From positions 62,001 through 126,000 of the forward strand of contig NZ_JAUAOA010000002.1 in the NCBI RefSeq assembly GCF_030542965.1: a stretch of DNA of 64,000 nucleotides, in the 5' to 3' direction. This DNA comes from Azotosporobacter soli. GTDB lineage: Bacteria; Bacillota; Negativicutes; SG130. Below the pieces are notes generated by a model that saw only the letters and a program-made list of their open reading frames with translations, ran no database searches and was not told the DNA's origin. The position numbers and the translations under genes were made by a program. Within the stretch, counting starts at the first letter, position 1. The number at the start of each line of letters is the position of its first letter. This document shows positions 17,101 to 24,439 of the stretch, piece after piece.

Positions 17101-18096
17101 ATGCTGCATATTCTGAATGCTTCGAACGACCCTTGCTTCAACCTGGCCTTGGAAGAATACTATCTAAAGCAAACAAATTTCACGCAAGACCTCGTCATCT
17201 TATGGCGCAACCGCCCGACCGTCGTCATCGGACGCAACCAAAACCTTGCAGTCGAAATCAACGATGCGTTCATTGCCGAAAAGGACATCCGGGTTGTTCG
17301 CCGCCTTTCCGGCGGCGGCGCGGTTTACCATGATCTTGGCAATCTGAACTTCAGCTTTATCACCGCCGCTCCGGCCATCAGCCGGGATGCCTTCGCCCGT
17401 CTGACATTGCCAGTCCTTGACGCGCTGGCATCATTCGGCGTAGAGGCCGAATTCACCGGCCGTAACGATCTGACGATCAGCGGACAAAAATTTTCCGGCA
17501 ACGCCCAGTATTTCCATCAAGGTCGCCTGCTGCACCATGGCACGTTGCTCTTCGACAGCGATCTGACCGTCCTGTCGCAAGCGCTCTCCGGCTCCGAATC
17601 GAAACACACCCGCCGCGCCGTCCCCTCGGTACGCAGCGCGGTGACGACGATCCGTCCCCATCTGCCGCTCGGCACGACAGCGGCGGAATTTGAAGCCGCC
17701 TTGCTCGACGCGATCTTCAGCCGCTCCAAGAAACCCTATCAACAATACAGCCCTTCGCCAAGCGAGCTGCAGGCGATCGAAGCGCTCGCGCGCGATCGCT
17801 ACCGAACGCGCGCCTGGACCTATGGCTCGTTGCCGCATTTTAACCACTGCGTCAAACGCACTTTTAGCGGCGGCACCGTTGAAGTCTTGCTCGATATCAA
17901 AAATGAAACGATCGTCACCTGCAAAATATGCGGCGATTTTTTCGTCTCCGGTGAAATCAGCGACTTGGAAACTGCACTGTGCGGCGTTGCCCGGACGCAG
18001 GAAGAAATACGCGGCGTTCTTTTCCCCTGGCTGCAAGAACACCCGATCGACAACATTACGGCGCAAGAGGTACTGGGTTGCTTCTTTACCTTATAA
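17101..18096 (+). CDS. lplA: Lipoate-protein ligase A
   Basis: 331 residues starting at ATG 17101 with AAAGGAGAG 6 nt upstream; the open frame extends further 5' but has no site there. Signatures: the opening NDPCFNLALEEY, WRNRPTVVIGRNQN, VRRLSGGGAVYHDLGNLN (lipoyl-AMP binding) and GRNDLTISGQKFSGNAQ, plus the C-terminal accessory domain. It adenylates free lipoate and attaches it to carrier lysines. Divergent from lpdA and the DGC-H carrier, so the local set has a ligase, carrier and E3. Confidence 0.93.
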   Translation: MLHILNASNDPCFNLALEEYYLKQTNFTQDLVILWRNRPTVVIGRNQNLAVEINDAFIAEKDIRVVRRLSGGGAVYHDLGNLNFSFITAAPAISRDAFARLTLPVLDALASFGVEAEFTGRNDLTISGQKFSGNAQYFHQGRLLHHGTLLFDSDLTVLSQALSGSESKHTRRAVPSVRSAVTTIRPHLPLGTTAAEFEAALLDAIFSRSKKPYQQYSPSPSELQAIEALARDRYRTRAWTYGSLPHFNHCVKRTFSGGTVEVLLDIKNETIVTCKICGDFFVSGEISDLETALCGVARTQEEIRGVLFPWLQEHPIDNITAQEVLGCFFTL

Positions 18097-18104
18097 ATTT
18101 ACAA

Positions 18105-18145
18105 GGGGCAGAGCGAAACAAAGAGTTTCGTTCTGCCCCTTCTTT
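18105..18145 (+). terminator. Intrinsic terminator of lplA
   Basis: GGGGCAGAGCGAAAC pairs with GTTTCGTTCTGCCCC, followed by TTCTTTC. It lies between the convergent lplA and arsA genes. Confidence 0.8.
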
Positions 18146-18154
18146 CGCAGGCCT

Positions 18155-19906
18155 TTATTGAATCAATTGTTTGAGTTTTTCTGCCTTGATTTCTTCCCCT
18201 TGCCAGGGAATGACGGCAAAGTTTCCTTGGGATATGGTGTCGATCTTGTTGATCCAAGGCACTTCACTCAATGATTTCGCTTTTAAGAGCGGGCTTTGCG
18301 TGTTCGTCATCAACAAACTCGAATTAATGACCCACCATTTGTTAGTGATGCCGGCCCGTTGCAAATCTTCCTGCAAGCGCATCGCTTCATAGACCGGCGT
18401 CGCTTCCGGCAACGTCACGATGACGACTTCGGTTTCCTGTTCATCACGCAGGCGCGGCAGCAATTTTTTCACCGACTCCGGGATATCGCCTTGCGAGCGC
18501 TGGATTTCCTTATGGTAGCTTTGCGTCGCATCGAGCAGCAGCAGCGTATGTCCGGTCGGTGCGGTATCAATAACGACAACTTCGTTGTCGGCCTTGTCGA
18601 CAATTTCGGCGAAAGCCCTAAAGACCGCAATCTCCTGTGTGCAAGGCGAGCGCAGATCTTCTTCCACATAGGCGACATCCTCTTCTTTCATCGTCTCTCT
18701 CGCTGTCGCCAATACTTCCTCGGTATATTTTTGCAGCTCGACTTTTTCATCGATCTTGCTGATCGTGATGCCATTGCCCTCTTCGACTACGAATTTCAAA
18801 TGATCCGCCGGATCGGTCGTAGTCAGATGCACTTTAGCGCCTTTTTCCGCCAGTCCCAAGGCGATCGCTGCCGCCAAAGTCGTCTTGCCGACGCCGCCTT
18901 TGCCCATCGTAAAGATGACGCGTTTGCCGGTGCGATGCAGGTCGTCAATCAAAGCTTTGATCTTCGGCAGTGTAGTCTTGTGCAGTTTGTGCTTATCGGT
19001 TTCAATGTAGTCTTCTTTCAGCAGCATGCGGATGCTCTTGATTCCGGCCACGTTATAGGCGCGAAGCGGAATCGTATAGGTAGCAACATCTTGCAAACCA
19101 AGCGGCATTTCAGCTAAAGCCGCCTGCTGTTTTTCATACAGTTGATCGGCAATGTCATCGTCTTCAATATCCATTTCCAAAACGCCGTTTACTACCAAAA
19201 TTTGATTCATGACGCCGATTTCTTTCAACTCACCTGCCGCGCGTTCCGCTTCCTGCAGCGGCGAAAACTCAGGTCGCGACACCAGCACTAACGTAGTCAG
19301 CTTTCCGTCTGCCAATGTGGCTACCGCATTTTTATAGACTTCTTTCTTGCTTTCAAGGCCCGAAAGTTGCCCCAGGCACGAAGCGCCGTGCGTGCTTTCG
19401 CTGATAAAGTTGCTCCAGGCCGACGGCAGCTGCAGCATTCTGAGCGTGTGTCCGGTCGGTGCGGTGTCAAATAGGATATGATCGTAGTCCTGCTGCGTTT
19501 TCGCATCGGTGATGAAATTGGAAAACTCGTTGAACGCCGCAATCTCTACCGTGCAGGAACCGGACAGCTGCTCTTCCATGTTTTTCAGCACGCTCGGCGG
19601 CAACTTGCCGCGGTAAGGTGCAATCACCGATTCCTTATATTCTGCCGCAGCCTGCTCCGGGTTAAGATTGGCCACGACCAGATTCGGAATTTCCTGAATC
19701 GCTGTTCCTTTGCTGTTCAGCTCAATGCCGAACACATCTTGTAGGTTGGATGCCGGATCGGTACTGACCAATAGCACTTTTTTTCCCTGATCCGCCAGGA
19801 CGGCAGCAGTGGCGCAAGCGGTTGAGGTTTTGCCGACGCCGCCTTTGCCGGTGAAAAACAGATATTTTGTTAATGTTATTTCATCTGGATTAAATTGATT
19901 ATACAT
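18155..19906 (-). CDS. arsA: ArsA arsenite-transport ATPase
   Basis: 583 residues with two tandem nucleotide-binding halves, each with a deviant Walker A (GKGGVGKTST near residue 20, GKGGVGKTTL near 335) and the DTAPTGHT signature. The metal-binding cysteines known from E. coli ArsA are present in context: SGSCTVEIAAF, GASCLGQL and RSPCTQEIAVF. It energises arsenite/antimonite efflux with a membrane partner; no ArsB/Acr3 gene adjoins it. ArsD precedes it by 24 nt in the same operon. Confidence 0.95.
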   Translation of the reverse strand: MYNQFNPDEITLTKYLFFTGKGGVGKTSTACATAAVLADQGKKVLLVSTDPASNLQDVFGIELNSKGTAIQEIPNLVVANLNPEQAAAEYKESVIAPYRGKLPPSVLKNMEEQLSGSCTVEIAAFNEFSNFITDAKTQQDYDHILFDTAPTGHTLRMLQLPSAWSNFISESTHGASCLGQLSGLESKKEVYKNAVATLADGKLTTLVLVSRPEFSPLQEAERAAGELKEIGVMNQILVVNGVLEMDIEDDDIADQLYEKQQAALAEMPLGLQDVATYTIPLRAYNVAGIKSIRMLLKEDYIETDKHKLHKTTLPKIKALIDDLHRTGKRVIFTMGKGGVGKTTLAAAIALGLAEKGAKVHLTTTDPADHLKFVVEEGNGITISKIDEKVELQKYTEEVLATARETMKEEDVAYVEEDLRSPCTQEIAVFRAFAEIVDKADNEVVVIDTAPTGHTLLLLDATQSYHKEIQRSQGDIPESVKKLLPRLRDEQETEVVIVTLPEATPVYEAMRLQEDLQRAGITNKWWVINSSLLMTNTQSPLLKAKSLSEVPWINKIDTISQGNFAVIPWQGEEIKAEKLKQLIQ

Positions 19907-19930
19907 GGTTATCCTCCTACGCTTCTGTGC

Positions 19931-20305
19931 TTAGCAGCAGCCATCGCCGCCGCAGCAACTAAAAACTTTTTTCTTTGCCGGAGCCGGCGCTATTTCTTCC
20001 AGTGCAACGCCGGACCATTTTGCAAACTCTTCATTCGTGAGATATGCTTTTGTTTTTACCACTTGGCCGTCAACAACGGTGATCGGCAGAACCTGAACAT
20101 CTTCTTTTACCAGATATTCATTGACGAGCTTATTATCGACAAACGCCTGCGGTTCACTAGACAATCCATAGCGTGAAACCGTGACGCCTTTGGCAGTCAA
20201 GTTGCTTAGCGTCGTCGTCACGCGCAGCAAGTCAGGATCGACTCCCGGGCCGCATAACCCCGTCGGGCAACACATGGCCGGATCAAAAATTTCAATTTTA
20301 CTCAT
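19931..20305 (-). CDS. arsD: ArsD arsenite metallochaperone
   Basis: 124 residues from ATG 20305 (AAGGAGTGATCAGC upstream; the longer frame has no site). DPAMCCPTGLCGPGVDP carries the Cys12-Cys13-Cys18 As(III) site of the family, and the C-terminus has two vicinal pairs (CCGGDGCC) as in E. coli ArsD. It delivers trivalent As/Sb to ArsA, encoded 24 nt downstream. Confidence 0.95.
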   Translation of the reverse strand: MSKIEIFDPAMCCPTGLCGPGVDPDLLRVTTTLSNLTAKGVTVSRYGLSSEPQAFVDNKLVNEYLVKEDVQVLPITVVDGQVVKTKAYLTNEEFAKWSGVALEEIAPAPAKKKVFSCCGGDGCC

Positions 20306-20379
20306 GCTGATCACTCCTTTTTTTATCGCTTTGTATATTTCAACATGCAAATGCACGCATATACCACTGTAAAAAAACT

Positions 20380-20398
20380 TGCATCTTACTCGGATGCA
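20380..20398. promoter_or_regulatory. Dyad upstream of arsD
   Basis: TGCAT-N9-ATGCA lies 75 nt upstream of the arsD start in a 284-nt gene-free stretch. It could be an ArsR-type operator, but it does not clearly match a known ArsR box. The rest of 20306-20589 is AT-rich. Confidence 0.25.
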
Positions 20399-20540
20399 TT
20401 AAACAATTGCGTTATCAATCCGCAAACTTTATTTCTTTTATCGCATTACTATATTTGCTTTTAATCATATACTGTTACTCTAATTCTGTCAAACCTTTTA
20501 CCAACACTTCATTTTAAAACCGCACGACCTCTTTTTTAGT

Positions 20541-20575
20541 AGAGTAGGCTTCCGCAATAAACGGAAGCCTACTCT
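20541..20575. terminator. Hairpin downstream of dipeptidase
   Basis: AGAGTAGGCTTCCG pairs perfectly with CGGAAGCCTACTCT (14-bp stem), 15 nt beyond the dipeptidase stop. There is no clean T-run on the minus strand, so it may act in mRNA stabilisation as well as termination. Confidence 0.55.
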
Positions 20576-20589
20576 CTCTCTGTTACTCT

Positions 20590-22023
20590 TTATTGCACGT
20601 AAAATGTTCTCGCCTCACGGCTTACCTGCCCACGGTCATTTTCCGCTTCAAAGGTTACGACATGGTAATTCGTCGCTAACGATTCCGTCACCTGGAACTG
20701 TACAACGCCTGTTGCCTTATTGTAAGCCGGTTTATAGATTTTGCCGTCTATGATGACTTTGATCCCGGCATCTTTCAACGTCGCTCCCTTACCCGCATCT
20801 ATTTTTGCGCTCAAGAGCGGCAAGGGAGTGGCAATCACTTCGCCCATTTGAAGGGCAGGCGTAACGACAGGAGCGTCTGCTCTATTTTTTGCGTCCGCCC
20901 GATGCCATACGTCTTTCATCACCCGCAGCGAATTTCCGCCGAGGATTTTTTCGATATCACTTTGCGTATAGCCGCGTTTGGCCAACTCCAGTGTGATTTT
21001 GGGCAAGGCCGAGCAATCTTCGAGGTCGCTCAGCATCGGCGCACCGTCGAAATCGGAACCGAGGCCCACATGATCCACGCCGGCCACTTTTACCACATAA
21101 TCAATGTGATCGACCATCTGGCTACAATCCACTTTTTCACCGGCGGCAATTAAAGCCTTCCAATATGGAATATTGACGACGCCGCCCGTTTTTGCGATCG
21201 CGCGAATTTGATCATCCTTCAGATTTCTCACATGATCCTTTAGCGCATAAGCGCCGGAATGGCTGGCAATGATCGGAGCGTTCGTCGTTTGCACAACGCC
21301 CCAAAACGTGGCTTCATTCAAATGCGATACGTCGATGATCATACCCAGGCGATTCATTTCCTGCACTGCCGTTTTACCGAGTTCGGTCAGACCGCCCTGC
21401 GAAGCTGTGCCATCCTTGTACGCATTATTTATGCCCTCGCCCAAGTCATTGGAATAGTTATGCGTAAAAACAATCGCCCGTACGCCCAGGTCGTTATACT
21501 GGCGAAGCAGTTCGATACCGTTATCCGCCTTGAGCGAGTACGCGCCTTCGATGCTCGCCACTGCTGCAATCTTTTTCGCCTGCAGCAAACTTTCAACCTC
21601 GGCCACAGAACGGGCCAGGCCCATTTTATCGCTATTGTTGTTTACCGTCCAATGCAGTGCACTGATCAGTGCAAGAATCCGGCTGTTGGTCAATGTATAA
21701 TCCACTTTATTGTCCGTGCTAAGATAAGGCGCCGTATACGCGGCAAAAAACGGAACGTTCAGGCCGCCTTGCTCCAGTTTGGGTATATCAATATGAAACG
21801 ACGTAGCTTCCCTGATATTGACGAGCGGCAGCCAGGTATTCTTGTCGATAACCTTCATCATCGTATCATTGTGCGTATCGACGATCGTCGCCCGCTTATG
21901 AACGGCAAGCGCTTCCTCCTGCGTAAGCGTCGCCGCCTGTGCCGCGCCGCCCATGCCGCACTGCAGCGCCACCAGTAAAGCGGCCGCTTTGGCCGTTTTG
22001 ACAAACGTTCTTCCGGAAATCAT
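20590..22023 (-). CDS. Exported membrane dipeptidase (renal dipeptidase family, M19)
   Basis: 477 residues. A signal peptide (residues 1 to about 30, hydrophobic AAALLVALQCGMG, cleavage near AQAA) precedes the M19 zinc peptidase fold: VDTHNDTM (metal ligands HxD), IDVSHLN, ASHSGAYAL and VGLGSDFDG. A C-terminal extension of about 100 residues resembles a beta-rich bacterial surface domain. It cleaves dipeptides, including D-residue ones, in the periplasm. Third gene of a sigma-54-driven operon after an amino-acid permease and a PuuD-like hydrolase. Confidence 0.88.
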   Translation of the reverse strand: MISGRTFVKTAKAAALLVALQCGMGGAAQAATLTQEEALAVHKRATIVDTHNDTMMKVIDKNTWLPLVNIREATSFHIDIPKLEQGGLNVPFFAAYTAPYLSTDNKVDYTLTNSRILALISALHWTVNNNSDKMGLARSVAEVESLLQAKKIAAVASIEGAYSLKADNGIELLRQYNDLGVRAIVFTHNYSNDLGEGINNAYKDGTASQGGLTELGKTAVQEMNRLGMIIDVSHLNEATFWGVVQTTNAPIIASHSGAYALKDHVRNLKDDQIRAIAKTGGVVNIPYWKALIAAGEKVDCSQMVDHIDYVVKVAGVDHVGLGSDFDGAPMLSDLEDCSALPKITLELAKRGYTQSDIEKILGGNSLRVMKDVWHRADAKNRADAPVVTPALQMGEVIATPLPLLSAKIDAGKGATLKDAGIKVIIDGKIYKPAYNKATGVVQFQVTESLATNYHVVTFEAENDRGQVSREARTFYVQ

Positions 22024-22130
22024 GTGAGATGCCCCCTTTTCTCTGGTTATATAGAATAATTACCTGCACACCCTGATTGGAATTCGCTTTTCGTTTTGCG
22101 CTTCCTTCTTATTTCTGTTTTCAGCATAAA

Positions 22131-23453
22131 TTAATCCAACTGATTTTCCAGTACCTCTTTTACATCGCTCTCTTTTTTGACAAAATACTTCATCGCCGCA
22201 AACACGACAACGCCGATGCCCAGCGCTCCCAAACCCCAAATCAATTGCGTCGCTGTCGTTTTTGTCGCCATCCATAGCGTAATGCAAACCGCGGCAAATG
22301 GGACGACAGGGCCAAACGGAATTCTAAACGTTCCGGTTAAATCAGGCCGCTTTTTACGTAATACGAGGACCGCTAAACACGTCGACATATACTGCGCAAA
22401 ACGCGAAATCATACTGATGGCGACCAGTTGGATAAACGAGCCTGTCAACGCGAGCGGCATCGTCAGCATCACCGTGATGATAATCGACATATACGGCGTG
22501 CCGAAACGGCTCATTTCTCCCAGTTTGCGCGGCAGCAGCCCGTCCTCCGCCATAGAGACGCCGGCGCGCGGCGCGACAAAGGACGTAGAAACGTTGATGC
22601 CGCCGATGGAAACCAGACTTCCGATTGTAACCAACCACATGCCGTACGAACCGAAGAATACCCCGGCTGCCTGCGCAACCGGCGCACTGCTTTTCGCCAG
22701 AGCCGGTCCCATTACGCCGACGCAAACCGTTTGAACTAAAAAGTATACGACGGAAACCGATCCCATAACCACCAAAATCGCGCGCGGTATGTTCTTTTGC
22801 GGATTTTCCATATCGGGCGCCGCACTGGCCATAGCCGCAAATCCAGTAAAAGCATAGAAGATCACAAGAGACGCCGCGCCAATGCTTTCCGTACCAACGT
22901 CCGGCAAAAACAGCGGTTCAAAGTTGCTGCCTTTGATAAAGAATATGCCGCAAAGAATAAAGAGCACCAACGGTACTAATTTGCCGACTGTCACCAAATT
23001 GCTGGTATATTTCATTACCTTGACGCCGAATAAATTTAAGATTCCCAGACCACCCTGAATGCCGACAATAAGAATGGTGCGATACGGCTCTTGCATCGCA
23101 GCCGGCCAGACCGCGCTCAACGCGGTAACGAAGCCAACGGCCATGACCGCCCAGCCAATGATGCCGGTAGCCCAGCCCATGATGCCCACCTGAAAGCCGA
23201 CAAATTCGCCGAACGCTTCCCGTGCATAAACATAGGAAGAGCCATAGCGGTTAAATTTGCTGGAACACTCCGCATAGCATAAGGCAATCGCCATCGTGAC
23301 AAACGCCATAAACACGTAAACAAAAATACTTCCCGGTCCAACCAGATCCATCGCCTTGCCCGGCAACAAGAATATCCCTGAGCCGATCACACTGTTGATG
23401 CCTAATAATACGATACTCCAGAACCCGAATTTTTTCTTGTTATTATCTGACAT
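22131..23453 (-). CDS. APC-family amino acid permease
   Basis: 440 residues, about 12 membrane segments. GINSVIGSGIFLLPGKAM near the N-terminus is the APC substrate-binding loop (GSGIF), and the sequence runs typically to the end (FRIPFGPVVPFAAV). Probably imports the amino acid or small peptide released by the neighbouring hydrolases. Start ATG 23453 has GGGGAG 11 nt upstream. Middle gene of the sigma-54 operon. Confidence 0.88.
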   Translation of the reverse strand: MSDNNKKKFGFWSIVLLGINSVIGSGIFLLPGKAMDLVGPGSIFVYVFMAFVTMAIALCYAECSSKFNRYGSSYVYAREAFGEFVGFQVGIMGWATGIIGWAVMAVGFVTALSAVWPAAMQEPYRTILIVGIQGGLGILNLFGVKVMKYTSNLVTVGKLVPLVLFILCGIFFIKGSNFEPLFLPDVGTESIGAASLVIFYAFTGFAAMASAAPDMENPQKNIPRAILVVMGSVSVVYFLVQTVCVGVMGPALAKSSAPVAQAAGVFFGSYGMWLVTIGSLVSIGGINVSTSFVAPRAGVSMAEDGLLPRKLGEMSRFGTPYMSIIITVMLTMPLALTGSFIQLVAISMISRFAQYMSTCLAVLVLRKKRPDLTGTFRIPFGPVVPFAAVCITLWMATKTTATQLIWGLGALGIGVVVFAAMKYFVKKESDVKEVLENQLD

Positions 23454-23535
23454 GCACGCTTCACTCCCCTTGCTTTTTATGCACAGCAGCCGCTTTCTCT
23501 CGAAGACGATTATCGCCTGCCCGAAATTTCTCTTC

Positions 23536-24270
23536 TCAGCTTATCGCTGCCGATGCGGCGACAAAACGCGTAAACAAGTTCAACATATCCGTACTCTTTT
23601 CCGCCATCATTTCCGGATGCCATTGAACGCCCAGCATAAATGGAGCCGTGGCCGTCTCTATCGCTTCGACGACGCCGTCTGCCGTCATGCCGCTGACAAC
23701 GAAGCCTGGCGCAACAGCCTTAATCGCCTGATGATGAAAACTATTCGTCAGAATGCTCTCCTTGCCGAAAATACTGGACAGGATCGTATCTTGCATCACC
23801 TGAACCGTATGCGAAGCAACATGACGCTGCGCTTTTTGACTGTGCTTAATCGATGTCGGAATTTGCAGCAAATCCTGATGCAAGCTTCCGCCAAAAGCCA
23901 CATTTAGCACCTGCATTCCTTTGCAGATGCCGAGCATCGGTTTGCCTAACTCTACAGCAATTCGCACGGCGGCCAGTTGGTGCTCATCGACTTCCGGCAA
24001 GATAAAGCCCAGTTCTTTGCAGGGTTCTTCGCCATAATAAAGCGGGTTTATATCATAGCCGCCCGACAGCAAAACGCCATCCACTCGCTCCAGTTGTTGC
24101 CGAATGCCTTCTTCATCACTGATCACCGGCAGCATGACGGGTATCGCTCCTGCCAGCGTAATCGCCTGCACATAATCATGATTCACATAGCTTCGTTTCA
24201 TACCGGGAAACATGCCTTGCTCCGTAATAAGCAAATTGGACAAAATACCTATAACCGGTTTCTTCCCCAC
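23536..24270 (-). CDS. Gamma-glutamyl hydrolase, PuuD-like class I GATase (peptidase C26)
   Basis: 244 residues starting at GTG 24270, with GGAGGGG 8 nt upstream. Nucleophile elbow GKPMLGICKGMQVLN, and the catalytic His-Glu in GVQWHPEMMAE. LLSGGYDINPLYYGEEP is typical of the gamma-glutamyl-gamma-aminobutyrate hydrolase group. It hydrolyses gamma-glutamyl amides in the cytoplasm. First gene after the -24/-12 promoter at 24314. Confidence 0.88.
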   Translation of the reverse strand: MGKKPVIGILSNLLITEQGMFPGMKRSYVNHDYVQAITLAGAIPVMLPVISDEEGIRQQLERVDGVLLSGGYDINPLYYGEEPCKELGFILPEVDEHQLAAVRIAVELGKPMLGICKGMQVLNVAFGGSLHQDLLQIPTSIKHSQKAQRHVASHTVQVMQDTILSSIFGKESILTNSFHHQAIKAVAPGFVVSGMTADGVVEAIETATAPFMLGVQWHPEMMAEKSTDMLNLFTRFVAASAAIS

Positions 24271-24313
24271 TTTTGGCCCCTCCTATGCATCGTATCTTTA
24301 GCTACTGCTTATC

Positions 24314-24328
24314 GCAAGTTTTGTGCCA
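24314..24328 (-). promoter_or_regulatory. Sigma-54 (-24/-12) promoter, near-consensus
   Basis: On the minus strand TGGCACAAAACTTGC is an essentially perfect TGGCAC-N5-TTGC element, 44 nt before the GTG of the PuuD-like gene. It lies just after the terminator of the sigma-54 activator gene, which is the obvious regulator. Confidence 0.88.
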
Positions 24329-24335
24329 AGCGATC

Positions 24336-24383
24336 AAAAAAGCAGCGAGACTACCGGTTACCCGGTATACGCCGCTGCTTTTT
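24336..24383 (-). terminator. Terminator of the sigma-54 activator gene
   Basis: AAAAAGCAGCG...CGCTGCTTTTT stem with an inner ACCGG/CCGGT stem. On the minus strand the hairpin ends in a T-run. It separates the activator gene from the operon promoter. Confidence 0.8.
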
Positions 24384-24439
24384 ACGATTGCGCTCTTTCA
24401 TTTTTTAAAGAACGCCATTTAAACAGGAAAAAGAAGCTT

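Noticed and set aside
20380-20398. Definite ArsR operator before arsD
   Set aside because: Only a short TGCAT dyad; it lacks a recognisable ArsR box, so it is listed at low confidence.
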